This document shows positions 35,174 to 45,208 of a stretch of DNA of 64,000 nucleotides, piece after piece (positions within the stretch are counted from its first letter, which is position 1; each line of letters starts with the position of its first letter). The notes under the pieces are model-generated. The model was not told the origin of the DNA, made no database searches, and saw nothing but the letters and a program-made list of their open reading frames with translations. Position numbers and translations under genes: made by a program. This DNA is from Bacteroides nordii WAL 11050 = JCM 12987 (GTDB taxonomy: Bacteria > Bacteroidota > Bacteroidia > Bacteroidales > Bacteroidaceae). Location: NCBI GenBank assembly GCA_000613465.1, contig BAJA01000008.1, positions 118,307 through 182,306 on the forward strand, in the 5' to 3' direction.

Positions 35174-35860
35174 TTATAATGCCTTCCAGAACTTCTGGAA
35201 GTCTCTGTATTTACCATAACACACCAATTCATCTCCTTCCTGTATCTTATCATTTTCAGGAAGCTCATTTACTATGCTGTGTTCCGTCAGTGAAATCCCT
35301 AAGCAATTCTCTATCCGATTTGCTCGTTTCAACCCTATCAACTTTAGATGAAACTCCTCATCCAGATTAAGTTCATTGACAAAATATCCGATAAATTTCT
35401 CCGGCACAGAGAACTTCACCACATAATATTCTGAATCTACCCGGAATGCTTCCATATTAGTTCCAAAATCCAGCAATTGTACCAGACTACGCGCTGCATC
35501 TTCTTCCGGAGTCAGTATTTTTTCCAGATTAAAAGCTTCCAATACCGAACGGTGTACCGCATCAATAGCACGCGCATAGATATGTTGCACCTTCTTTTGC
35601 TTTAGCAACGCTACTACACGAATGGAAGCACCGAAATTCTCTCCGATTGCCACTATCACAATATCCACACTATTGAGCGGAAGTACTGCTAACGATAACT
35701 CATCTGTTGCATCAATTACAAAAGCAGTAGCTACCTTATCTTTAATACTATCTACCCTGCTTTCACTGATATCCGCACCTATCACTTCATGCCCTAATAC
35801 AGAAAGCTCTTCTGCCAACACATGCCCATAATTTCCCAGACCAATAATAATGTATTTCAT
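35174..35860 (-). CDS. trkA: Trk/Ktr K+ uptake regulatory subunit
   Basis: A 228-aa cytoplasmic NAD-binding protein. The Rossmann motif GLGNYGHVLAEEL at the N-terminus (about 7-19) and D32 of the ADISE strand bind the nucleotide, followed by a C-terminal RCK-C lobe. It gates the TrkH channel. The gene is 52 bp downstream of trkH on the same strand, so the pair forms one operon. The single RCK unit is of the KtrA length, half that of E. coli TrkA. Confidence 0.9.
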   Translation of the reverse strand: MKYIIIGLGNYGHVLAEELSVLGHEVIGADISESRVDSIKDKVATAFVIDATDELSLAVLPLNSVDIVIVAIGENFGASIRVVALLKQKKVQHIYARAIDAVHRSVLEAFNLEKILTPEEDAARSLVQLLDFGTNMEAFRVDSEYYVVKFSVPEKFIGYFVNELNLDEEFHLKLIGLKRANRIENCLGISLTEHSIVNELPENDKIQEGDELVCYGKYRDFQKFWKAL

Positions 35861-35912
35861 ATCAATATTTTTTTAATGTACCGATTGAATAATGTGCCAA
35901 TTGACATATTAT

Positions 35913-37748
35913 TCAATTTATTATTATGTTATCATTCGGATAACGATATTTCGTATTTTTCTTTTGTCTCACAATGCCCAGCATTAGTGTTATTAATCCT
36001 ACGCGACCTACAAACATCAACAAAGCCACCAATAACTTACTCTCATCCCGAAGTAAGGGCGTGGCATTCAGACTCGATCCTACTGTGCTCAATGCCGATA
36101 CACACTCAAACGTTAGTGTCATAATCGACATTTTAGGTTCCATTATGCTCAATATAAATACAAACAGAAACAACACCCCAAGAGACATAACTACCGTTGC
36201 ATTAGAACGACGGATCGAATCATGTGAAAGCTGACGCCCAAAAACTTCTACACGATCTGTACCACGCAGCACTGCCATAAGATTCATCACTACAACGGCA
36301 AAAGCATTGACTTTGACTCCACCTGCCGTAGATTGTGCTGCACCACCTATCCACATCAGCAAAATATAAATCAATATGCTCTGTATACTCAGGCTTGTCA
36401 GATCCACACTGCTGAACCCTGCCGTTCGCGGACAGGTAGCATTGAAAAATGCCTGTGTCCACTTATCCGCTACAGACATACCGGCAAAAGAGCCATTCCA
36501 TTCAAAGGCGGCAATGGCGAGTGTACCCAATACGAGAAGCAGGAAAGTCATAATCAATACAATTTTCGTATTCAGATTATAAAGATGCTGTACTCTATGT
36601 TTATCCAGTTTAAGTGTACGCACAAACTTCCAGAAACGGTGCAAATGGTAAAGCACAATATCTTTAAAATTCACCAGGATAGGAAACCCAATACCACCCA
36701 AAATAATCAATAAAGAAACAGAAATATACAGAGAGTTATGCCCGGTCATCACCATCGGATTACCCAGATTACCCGGAAGGGTAGAGAATCCGGCATTACA
36801 AAATGCCGAGATGGAATGAAAAGCAGAGAAAGCCAACTCTTCCTGCAGGTCCATCCCCAATGTACCATGAATGCCCAGCCAGATAGACAGCATTCCCATA
36901 CCCTCTATCACTAACGTAAAACCCAATATATACAACAGTGTGGATAGTAATGAACCCAATGAATTAGAACTCACCATATCACGTACCACCAATTGATTAT
37001 ACAACGAAGTATTTCCCATGAAAAACATAGCAAAGAAACTGGTCAATGTCATTACTCCCAACCCACCGACCTGTATCAACAGAATAATCACCGTAAGTCC
37101 CAAGGGGGTAAAAGTAGCAGATACATCCACCGGCACAAGACCTGTCACACACACTGCACTTGTTGAAGTAAACAATGCATCCACCCACGAAATAGATATT
37201 CCCTCTACCGTACAACGTGGCAGTAATAACAATCCCGTACCTATCAGTATAATCACCAGAAAACTCACCGCCAGAATTAATGAAGGATTCGTCCTGCGTC
37301 CTAACAGCCGTACCAGACCATTAGACAAATTAAGAAAAGAAAAAAGTAATAAAAGGGTTACATGATAAAACTTACTGTTCAGGAATTCCCAAAAATGAAG
37401 AATCGCCCCACTCTCCTCAGGTTGATGGAAAATAACGGGAATGAGTGTCAGATAAAGTAAGCCACTCAACACCCATGCCAGTTTACGATAATTCTTTTTT
37501 GTATCTCTGTATTCCAACAGGAAGTGCAAGGTCACATCTATCAAAAAGATAATCCAGACAGCCTTATATAATATTTTAAGATGCTCCACATCCACACTTG
37601 AAAGTGGAAACCCATGTTCATAAACTACTCCTACTATCAATAGTAATGAGGCTACATAAGTAAAAGCAGCTATTAGCCTGAGCAAAACACGAACATAAGG
37701 CTGTAGTAACTTATTCTGATACAACAATATTTTATGATAAATTTTCAT
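35913..37748 (-). CDS. trkH: TrkH-family potassium transporter
   Basis: A 611-aa membrane protein with an N-terminal extension of four to five helices before the usual Trk core. Core pore motifs include STSAVCVTGLVPVD, FCNAGFSTLPG and ATCPRTAGFSSVD, each a filter glycine region of the TrkH/KtrB family. It imports K+ with trkA. Divergent from trpB (137-bp gap). Confidence 0.9.
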   Translation of the reverse strand: MKIYHKILLYQNKLLQPYVRVLLRLIAAFTYVASLLLIVGVVYEHGFPLSSVDVEHLKILYKAVWIIFLIDVTLHFLLEYRDTKKNYRKLAWVLSGLLYLTLIPVIFHQPEESGAILHFWEFLNSKFYHVTLLLLFSFLNLSNGLVRLLGRRTNPSLILAVSFLVIILIGTGLLLLPRCTVEGISISWVDALFTSTSAVCVTGLVPVDVSATFTPLGLTVIILLIQVGGLGVMTLTSFFAMFFMGNTSLYNQLVVRDMVSSNSLGSLLSTLLYILGFTLVIEGMGMLSIWLGIHGTLGMDLQEELAFSAFHSISAFCNAGFSTLPGNLGNPMVMTGHNSLYISVSLLIILGGIGFPILVNFKDIVLYHLHRFWKFVRTLKLDKHRVQHLYNLNTKIVLIMTFLLLVLGTLAIAAFEWNGSFAGMSVADKWTQAFFNATCPRTAGFSSVDLTSLSIQSILIYILLMWIGGAAQSTAGGVKVNAFAVVVMNLMAVLRGTDRVEVFGRQLSHDSIRRSNATVVMSLGVLFLFVFILSIMEPKMSIMTLTFECVSALSTVGSSLNATPLLRDESKLLVALLMFVGRVGLITLMLGIVRQKKNTKYRYPNDNIIIN

Positions 37749-37885
37749 GATAAATAATGTGTCAATGTGTGAAGGTGCAAACTTAATTAAAATAACAACA
37801 AATTCGATTCTTTGTTGACTATTTAATCGTTGTATTAAAAATTATACCTATTTTTGGCAATCAAAATATTAAAATTTACAATATC

Positions 37886-39253
37886 ATGAGTAACAAGACA
37901 AAGAGGTACCTACTACCCGAAGAAGAAATTCCACACTATTGGTACAATATTCAGGCTGACATGGCAAACAAGCCGATGCCTCCTTTACACCCCGGTACAA
38001 AGCAACCTTTAAAAGCAGAAGACCTTTTTCCCATATTTGCAGAAGAACTCTCACGTCAGGAGTTGAACCAGACTGATGCCTGGATCGAGATCCCCGAAGA
38101 GGTACGCGAAATGTATAAATACTACCGTAGTACTCCGCTGGTACGTGCTTATGGACTGGAAAAAGCTCTGGGAACTCCGGCACATATCTATTTTAAGAAT
38201 GAAAGTGTCAGCCCAATGGGTTCACACAAATTAAACTCTGCTATCCCGCAAGCTTACTATTGCAAACAGGAAGGAGTAACCAATGTAACCACGGAAACAG
38301 GTGCAGGACAATGGGGAGCTTCTCTTGCTTATGCTGCCCGGCTTTTCGGGCTGGAAGCTGCCGTTTATCAGGTGAAAATCAGTTATGAACAGAAGCCCTA
38401 TCGTCGTAGTATCATGCAAACCTTCGGAGCACAGGTCACTCCCTCTCCTTCTATGTCTACCCGTGCCGGAAAAGATATACTGACCGCCCATCCCAATTAT
38501 CAGGGTTCATTGGGTACAGCCATTTCCGAAGCTATCGAGCTTGCCCGTACCACTCCGAACTGTAAATATACCCTCGGCTCTGTACTTAGCCATGTTACAC
38601 TTCATCAAACAATCATCGGACTGGAAGCCGAAAAACAGATGGAGATGGCAGGAGAATATCCCGATATGGTGATTGCTTGCTTTGGAGGCGGTTCAAACTT
38701 TGGAGGTATCGCTTTCCCTTTCATGCGTCACAACATTCTAGACGGTAAAAAAACCCGTTTTATTGCAGCCGAGCCAGCTTCCTGTCCCAAACTGACACGT
38801 GGTAAATTTCAGTATGATTTTGGAGACGAAGCCGGATATACCCCGTTGCTTCCCATGTTTACATTAGGACACAACTTCGCTCCAGCCAACATTCATGCCG
38901 GTGGTCTTCGTTATCATGGTGCAGGCGTTATTGTTTCTCAATTGTTGAAAGACGGACTGATGGAAGCAGTAGACATCAAGCAGCTAGAATCTTTTGAAGC
39001 CGGTTGCTTATTTGCACAAGTCGAAGGTATTATTCCTGCCCCGGAATCTTGTCACGCTATCGCTGCTGCTATCCGTGAAGCAAACAAATGTAAAGAGACA
39101 GGTGAAGAGAAAGTTATTCTGTTCAACCTTTCCGGTCACGGACTTATCGATATGCCCTCATACGATAAGTTCCTGGCAGGAGACTTGGTGAATTACTCAC
39201 TCAGTGATGAAGACATCCAAAAGAATCTGGATGAAATAGGAAGTCTGGCATAA
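37886..39253 (+). CDS. trpB: tryptophan synthase beta-like chain, TrpB2 type
   Basis: A 455-aa PLP enzyme. The lysine K115 in MGSHKLNSA binds PLP; phosphate loop GGGSNFGG and substrate motif ETGAGQWG are clear. Length and insertions are those of TrpB2 (about 450 aa), not the 400-aa TrpB1. It condenses indole and serine, and no trpA or other trp genes flank it, as is common for TrpB2, which may act in indole salvage. A TATTTTTG box at 37849-37856 is a probable -7. Confidence 0.93.
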   Translation: MSNKTKRYLLPEEEIPHYWYNIQADMANKPMPPLHPGTKQPLKAEDLFPIFAEELSRQELNQTDAWIEIPEEVREMYKYYRSTPLVRAYGLEKALGTPAHIYFKNESVSPMGSHKLNSAIPQAYYCKQEGVTNVTTETGAGQWGASLAYAARLFGLEAAVYQVKISYEQKPYRRSIMQTFGAQVTPSPSMSTRAGKDILTAHPNYQGSLGTAISEAIELARTTPNCKYTLGSVLSHVTLHQTIIGLEAEKQMEMAGEYPDMVIACFGGGSNFGGIAFPFMRHNILDGKKTRFIAAEPASCPKLTRGKFQYDFGDEAGYTPLLPMFTLGHNFAPANIHAGGLRYHGAGVIVSQLLKDGLMEAVDIKQLESFEAGCLFAQVEGIIPAPESCHAIAAAIREANKCKETGEEKVILFNLSGHGLIDMPSYDKFLAGDLVNYSLSDEDIQKNLDEIGSLA

Positions 39254-39413
39254 GTTTTTTTGTACTTGGCAATCATTGCTTGAATATTTGGTTGCGAAAA
39301 GAACAATTACAGACATTCACACAAAGTGAAATTCAGTATAGAGCACAGTACGTTTACGAATCATAAATCAATGATAATCAAAGACTAGCAAGCTCTATTT
39401 TTAAGAAATATAA

Positions 39414-39494
39414 GATTGTACACTTTAATACCTCAATATTGTACACTTTTGCATGGCAAGATTGTACAATATTGAGGTATTAAAGTGTACAATC
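39414..39494. repeat. perfect 32-bp inverted repeat in the susC leader region
   Basis: Bases 39414-39445 are the exact inverse of 39463-39494, with 17 nt between. The arms start GATTGTACACTTTAATACC and each end contains TGTACA; ATTGTACACTTT also occurs twice directly. A 32-bp perfect stem is far longer than a terminator needs. It lies 160 bp after trpB and about 400 bp ahead of the susC operator. Confidence 0.85.
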
Positions 39495-39898
39495 TGCATA
39501 TAAACCTCATCTTGTTAAAAAAGCGACGTTAACAATGTTAATGCAACAAAAAAACAATGTGTGGAACGTATCAAATCAGTAGCTTTGTGATAAAGTAAGA
39601 TTTTCCTCTGTATACTACAATTTGGCACACGTTCTCCTCACATAAAACTCAATCAGCCTGTTCATAAAATGTAGAGAGAGGAAGAGGTATTTTTACTCAC
39701 CAACCAAGCTAATCCCTCTATACACGAAAAAACGATGGATATCTGAATCAATCTCATATCGAACACGTTAAAAAACATACCACAAAAAGAGAAAAAAAAC
39801 GGTGATTATCTACAGAATATCTATCACCAAATCTATATAAAAATAGAATAGTTTAAGCTCTTAGCACATTTTTTAGACATAAATGAAAGAGTTATGAA

Positions 39899-39980
39899 CA
39901 AAAGTGAAAGACATAAAGCGATTTTTAAATAAACTAAAGACAATAGGAATTAATCGTTTTAGAGATTTGCAATATTTTTG
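39899..39980 (+). promoter_or_regulatory. HTCS operator and promoter of the first susCD operon
   Basis: A 35-bp block at 39899-39933 (starts CAAAAGTGAAAGA, ends TTTTTAAATAAA), then 39 nt, then TATTTTTG at 39973-39980. The same block and spacing recur at 49350-49431. There is no good -33 box, as expected for an activator-dependent promoter. A related direct word (AGACATAAA) occurs just upstream and inside the block. Confidence 0.7.
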
Positions 39981-40021
39981 GACAGAATAAAAATTCAAAG
40001 TACAACCTTTATTTAATTGTT

Positions 40022-43000
40022 ATGGAAAATTTTCAAAAATTCCTTTTCACGGCAATTTTTCTATTTGTCGGCCTTAACATACAGGCACAGAGCCTTACTG
40101 TTACAGGTAAAGTAATAGACAGTGACGGATTTGAAGTAATTGGTGCCAATGTAGTTATAAAAGGTGCCACCGGCACAGGTACCATCACTGATATCGATGG
40201 GAAATACTCATTAAAGGTAAATAACGCAGCAAAAGACGTACTGGTATTTACCTATATAGGTATGGATACACAAGAAATTCCGGTCAACGGTCGTAGCCAG
40301 ATCAATGTGACTCTAGTCCCCAACTCTATTCAACTGGACGAAGTTGTAGCAATTGGTTATGCTACCACTAAGCGTCGCGATTTAACTGGTTCCGTTTCTT
40401 CCGTTCAGGGAGGTGAATTAAGTAAAATACCGGTTTCCAGTGTAACACAGGCATTAGCTGGTAAAATAGCCGGTGTGCAGGTAATTCAATCTCAAGGTTC
40501 CCCCGATGCAGAAATTTCAGTACGTGTACGTGGTGGAATGTCAATCACACAGAGTAATGAACCTCTATATATTATAGATGGTTTCCAAAGTGAGAATGGC
40601 ATGAACGGACTCGATCCGAGTGATATTGAATCTATTGATGTATTGAAAGATGCATCATCAACAGCCATTTATGGTTCTGCAGGAGCAAACGGTGTAATCC
40701 TTATTACAACAAAATCCGGTAAAGAAGGCAAAGCGACCGTTAGCTATGACATGTATGTAGGTTTCAAGAAACTGACAAAGAGAATTGACCTTCTCAGCAC
40801 AGAACAATTCGCAAAATTGGAATATGAACGTGCAATGATCGGTGCAGACTCCGACAAACAAACTTATCTGAAATATTATGCAGACCCTTATGATGAAAAC
40901 GGGGGTACCATTTTGGATCAGATGTATGCAGCTTATCAAAATATTCCAAGTGTTTATGGCAATCGTGCAGGTATAGACTGGCAGGATGAAGTATTCGGCA
41001 GTAACAGCCCTATTTCTCAAAACCACAAAGTAAGTATCAGTGGAGGAACCAAGACTTCCAGTTACAACATTTCAATAGCACGTACCAGTGATGATGGAAT
41101 TATGAAGGGAAGTGGTTTTGCCCGTACCAATATCCGTGCTAAATTTACACAGGATGTCAACAAGCGGTTAAAAGTCACCTTCAATGCTAACTACAGCAAC
41201 GAAACTTCTGAAGGATTGGGTTCTCTGAACGAATCCGGATATTTCAGCCGTATGCAGCATATCCTCCAATATCGTCCTGTTATTGGTAAATATGGTAACG
41301 ACTCTGATTTGTTAACCCTCCAACGTGACCCGATTACTGATGAAGACAGTGGTAACCAGATGCAAAACCCATTGATCTCCATTCAGGCAGAAGAACGTAC
41401 TAAAGAAAATAAGAGTCTACAAATCAACGGAGAAGTACAGTTTAAAATATTAGACAATCTCATCTATCGCGGTTCTGTAGGTCTTCGTGAACGTCGCCTG
41501 AATAATGATGTATTCTATCAGGCACAGAGTCGCCAGGCTATTAATAGTGGAGCTCCTTACGGAACAAAGAACATCAATGACTATAACGGCTGGCAATATA
41601 ACAACACCGTGACTTATACCCCGAAACTTAAGAACGGACATTCATTTGATGTATTGGTAGGTCAGGAAGACTATATGCTCGAAACAAAAACATTGTCAGT
41701 GACAAATACCAATTTCCCTGATGTAAACTTTGGTTTTGACGATTTCTCATTGGGAACGAACCCTAATGTACCTTCTACTACCCATTATAAATACCGTAAA
41801 ATATCTTTCTTCGGACGTGCCAACTATAACTACAAAAGTAAATATCTTGCTACTGTAACCGTTCGTGCCGATGGTTCCAATCGTTTCGGTAAGAACAATA
41901 AATGGGGAGTATTCCCTGCCGGTTCTGTCGCATGGCGTGCTTCTGAAGAAGATTTCATCAAAAATCTGAATGTATTCTCAAATCTGAAAGTTAGATTCGG
42001 ATATGGTATGGCAGGTAATGACAATATCGGTAGTTACCGTTCATTAGCCATCATGGGCTCCGGCAACACCAGTTATGAAGATCAATTAGTACCGACTTAT
42101 GCAAGTTCACAGCTTCCCAATCCGAACCTCAAATGGGAAACTAACATTACAGCCAACTTAGGTCTTGAAATGGGCTTCCTTGATCAACGTATTCAGGCTA
42201 CGATCGATATCTATAATAACCAGACCAAAGATCTGTTGTTGAATTCAAAACTTCCCGGATTATCAGGATATACAACCGTTATGAAGAATGTAGGTGAAAC
42301 GCGCAATCGTGGTATTGAAGTTTCTATTAATACCATTAATATCAGAAACAAAAACTTCACTTGGGAAAGTAACCTGAACTTTGCTCACAACAAGAATAAG
42401 ATTGTAGCTCTGGCCGATGCAGATTATTTCACTGAACGTTCCGGATGGTCAACTGTATCTGAATTTAACGATGACGATTACATCATCGCTGTAGGACAAT
42501 CCATGGGACAGATGTACGGCTATCAGCTGGACGGAAAAGGAATCTATATGGTGGAAGATTTCCACTGGGACAATGCTGCAAACAGCGGTAACGGCGGATA
42601 TGTACTGAACGGAGAAGGCAATTCTTATGATGCCAGCATACAACCCGGATACTGGAAATTTAAAGATACAGACGGTGTGAAAGGTATCACTTCGGATGAT
42701 AAAACCGTGATCGGAAATGCAACTCCGGATATTATCGGTGGATTTATCAACAACTTCACTTTCAAAGGTTTCGATCTTTCTATCGGTCTGAATTTCCAGA
42801 TTGGTGGTGATGTGTACAACGCTAATAAGATGTATTTTACCAAAATGAATAACAAGAACCGTAATTCATTAGCGAATGCAGCCGAACGTTTCACGTATAT
42901 TGACGGTACAGGTGCCAATGTTTTCAAAGATCCTGAAAAACTCGCCATCCTCAACCGTAATGCAAACTATGCATCCATTGAAGGATCCAGCAATTTAGCT

Positions 43001-43270
43001 TTCCATTCCGGATATGTAGAAGACGCTTCATTCTTACGCCTGAACAATGTCACTTTCGGTTATACGTTCCCGAAAACATGGCTGAAAAAAGCATATATCA
43101 GCAACCTTCGTGTGTATGCTTCTGCATACAATCTGTTTACCATTACTGGTTACTCTGGTTATGATCCGGAAGTTAATACCAAACCGAACGGAGGTCTGAC
43201 TCCAGGCGTTGACTGGGGTGCTTATCCAAGAAGCTTGTCATTCGTATTCGGATTAAATCTTTCATTTTAA
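40022..43270 (+). CDS. SusC-like TonB-dependent transporter, PUL pair 1
   Basis: A 1082-aa outer-membrane importer of glycan oligosaccharides. Signal peptide ends at about residue 22 (NIQAQ). It is followed by a carboxypeptidase-regulatory-like domain (about 25-105), the plug with the segment VAIGYATTKRRDLTGSVSSV, and the beta barrel ending in aromatic SFVFGLNLSF. It partners the SusD 20 bp downstream. The barrel would import heparin/HS fragments by context (PUL and shared operator), but the substrate is not readable from sequence. Intact. Confidence 0.94.
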   Translation: MENFQKFLFTAIFLFVGLNIQAQSLTVTGKVIDSDGFEVIGANVVIKGATGTGTITDIDGKYSLKVNNAAKDVLVFTYIGMDTQEIPVNGRSQINVTLVPNSIQLDEVVAIGYATTKRRDLTGSVSSVQGGELSKIPVSSVTQALAGKIAGVQVIQSQGSPDAEISVRVRGGMSITQSNEPLYIIDGFQSENGMNGLDPSDIESIDVLKDASSTAIYGSAGANGVILITTKSGKEGKATVSYDMYVGFKKLTKRIDLLSTEQFAKLEYERAMIGADSDKQTYLKYYADPYDENGGTILDQMYAAYQNIPSVYGNRAGIDWQDEVFGSNSPISQNHKVSISGGTKTSSYNISIARTSDDGIMKGSGFARTNIRAKFTQDVNKRLKVTFNANYSNETSEGLGSLNESGYFSRMQHILQYRPVIGKYGNDSDLLTLQRDPITDEDSGNQMQNPLISIQAEERTKENKSLQINGEVQFKILDNLIYRGSVGLRERRLNNDVFYQAQSRQAINSGAPYGTKNINDYNGWQYNNTVTYTPKLKNGHSFDVLVGQEDYMLETKTLSVTNTNFPDVNFGFDDFSLGTNPNVPSTTHYKYRKISFFGRANYNYKSKYLATVTVRADGSNRFGKNNKWGVFPAGSVAWRASEEDFIKNLNVFSNLKVRFGYGMAGNDNIGSYRSLAIMGSGNTSYEDQLVPTYASSQLPNPNLKWETNITANLGLEMGFLDQRIQATIDIYNNQTKDLLLNSKLPGLSGYTTVMKNVGETRNRGIEVSINTINIRNKNFTWESNLNFAHNKNKIVALADADYFTERSGWSTVSEFNDDDYIIAVGQSMGQMYGYQLDGKGIYMVEDFHWDNAANSGNGGYVLNGEGNSYDASIQPGYWKFKDTDGVKGITSDDKTVIGNATPDIIGGFINNFTFKGFDLSIGLNFQIGGDVYNANKMYFTKMNNKNRNSLANAAERFTYIDGTGANVFKDPEKLAILNRNANYASIEGSSNLAFHSGYVEDASFLRLNNVTFGYTFPKTWLKKAYISNLRVYASAYNLFTITGYSGYDPEVNTKPNGGLTPGVDWGAYPRSLSFVFGLNLSF

Positions 43271-43290
43271 CCTGATAATAATTTGAAATT

Positions 43291-44976
43291 ATGAAAACAA
43301 ATAGAATAGTAAATATAATAAAAGTAAGTGCATTCGCTCTCTTCACAGGAGTTATTTCTACCTCTTGTCTTGATCAGCTAGAAGAAGAAACTTACGGAAA
43401 ATACAGCGCAGATACCTACTTCGATACTACTGGCAAAATGGAAATGGCTGTCAACGGTATATACGAAACTTTCAGCAGTATCACTACCTACGGACAATAC
43501 TGGCAGGTATACGGAGATTGTGACACAGACATCGCTCACGTAAAGGGAGCTGGTACAGGTCATGTTGCCCGCGACTTAGGCCACTATAATGCCTATGCAG
43601 AACACTCTTGGTTACAAAGCTCCTGGGAGTTGTATTATCAGGGAATAGATCGCGCCAATACAATTCTAGACCAAAAAGACAATGTGGTAATTAATGGAGA
43701 AAGTGACCAGTTGGTATTCAATCGGTTGGTAGCTCAGACCAAATGTATGCGTGCTATGTGTTACCTCGACCTGGTGCGCCTTTGGGGAGATGTACCTTTG
43801 AAGCTTGATCCATCAAAAGACGGGGATAACTTTAAACTCCCAAAAACAGACCGGGATGAAGTGTATGCACAAATTATAACTGATTTAAAAGAAGCAATAC
43901 CGGGCCTGTTGTGGTGTGATGACAGTAACCAGAAAGGAGAAAGACTCTCAAAAGGAGCAGCCATGGGATTACTGGCACGGGCTTATTTATTCCGCGGAGG
44001 ATATTCACTTTATCAGGATAAATCAATCAAACGTCCCGGTAATTATAAAGAATACTACCAGGCAGCACAAACAGTTTTAAACGAATTGATATCTTCTGGC
44101 AAACATGGGCTGATCGACGCAGACGGTACATACTCCAGTGGATATGAAAAGAACTTCCGCAACATGTGTGAACTAAAATACGATCCGTTTGAAAATATCT
44201 GCGAAATATCATTCTACAATCCAACCGGACAGAACGCTGGCGCCAGCAATATGGGAACATACAACGGTCCTGAAATTAATGTAAATTCCATTTATGGACG
44301 AGCCAATTCATTCATCAAAACACATAAATTCTTTTATGAGACTTTTGATGAGAAAGATTTACGCCGGGATGTAGCAGTAGCCACATTCAGTATCAATGCC
44401 AATAGTAAAATTGTAGAAATAGCCGAAAAGAACAGTCAGAACTGGTCACCAGGCAAGTGGCGCCGTAACTGGCAAACAGCTGCTATCAAAGACAATAACA
44501 ACACCGATGTAAACTTCCCATTACTTCGATATGCCGACGTTCTGTTGATGAGTGCAGAAGTTGAAAACGAACTGAATGACGGTCCGAATGATTTAGCCAT
44601 TGAACGTGTTAACCAAGTACGCCGCCGCGCTTTTGGAAAACCCTATTTAACAGTAAACGCAGATGTAGACCTGAAAACAAGTGACTTCGCCGGAAAAGAT
44701 GACTTCTTTAACTTCATTGTAGCCGAACGCGGACGTGAACTCTGCTTCGAAGGTAACCGTCGGCTCGATCTTATCCGTTGGAATCTCCTGAAAGAAACAA
44801 TAGCAACCACTTCTCAGAATTTCCTAAGCTACTACAATGGCCAGGAAGGATTAGGAAGTAACTACACTTACGCAGCCGGTTCACGGTTTGTCAGCGGAAA
44901 GCATGAGTTATATCCTATCCCAGCCCGTGAAGTGCGCGAAACATTAGGTTCTGTTTCTCAGAATCCGGGATATTAA
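43291..44976 (+). CDS. SusD-like glycan-binding lipoprotein, PUL pair 1
   Basis: A 561-aa surface lipoprotein; lipobox STSCLDQ (C26). The TPR-rich SusD fold has an N-terminal SusD-like_3 part (ADTYFDTTGKMEMAVNGIYE) and a C-terminal RagB/SusD domain (VAERGRELCFEGNRRLDLIRW). It captures oligosaccharides and feeds the SusC upstream. The C-terminal motif ELYPIPAREV is usual. A terminator follows at 45033. Confidence 0.93.
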   Translation: MKTNRIVNIIKVSAFALFTGVISTSCLDQLEEETYGKYSADTYFDTTGKMEMAVNGIYETFSSITTYGQYWQVYGDCDTDIAHVKGAGTGHVARDLGHYNAYAEHSWLQSSWELYYQGIDRANTILDQKDNVVINGESDQLVFNRLVAQTKCMRAMCYLDLVRLWGDVPLKLDPSKDGDNFKLPKTDRDEVYAQIITDLKEAIPGLLWCDDSNQKGERLSKGAAMGLLARAYLFRGGYSLYQDKSIKRPGNYKEYYQAAQTVLNELISSGKHGLIDADGTYSSGYEKNFRNMCELKYDPFENICEISFYNPTGQNAGASNMGTYNGPEINVNSIYGRANSFIKTHKFFYETFDEKDLRRDVAVATFSINANSKIVEIAEKNSQNWSPGKWRRNWQTAAIKDNNNTDVNFPLLRYADVLLMSAEVENELNDGPNDLAIERVNQVRRRAFGKPYLTVNADVDLKTSDFAGKDDFFNFIVAERGRELCFEGNRRLDLIRWNLLKETIATTSQNFLSYYNGQEGLGSNYTYAAGSRFVSGKHELYPIPAREVRETLGSVSQNPGY

Positions 44977-45032
44977 TTCCAAAGAAGTTCCTTTCGCCAA
45001 TACGAAACACTTCATCAGTTTTTAATAGAATC

Positions 45033-45070
45033 AAATAGGGAGAAGACGACTTCGTTTTCTTCCTATTTTT
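45033..45070 (+). terminator. terminator of the first susCD operon
   Basis: AAATAGG (45033-45039) and CCTATTT (45062-45068), with inner AGAA/TTCT and ACG/CGT pairing, form a long stem ending in TTTTT. It separates susD from the HTCS gene, which therefore has its own promoter; TATCTTTG at 45146-45153 is the probable -7. Confidence 0.7.
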
Positions 45071-45208
45071 GTTTTCTACCCCCCCTTAACAACATAGAAA
45101 TGTTATTTGTTATCAAAGAAATAGTATAATACCATCCGTTATTATTATCTTTGTGAATGAATAGTTTTAAAATAATTAATGTAATTAATTGTATTTGAAT
45201 ATATCAGG

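Noticed and set aside
39414..39494. Invertible promoter (phase switch) flanked by the 32-bp arms
   Set aside because: The spacer is only 17 nt, too short for a promoter or for known invertases, which act on segments of roughly 100 bp or more. Reported only as a hairpin or protein-binding element.
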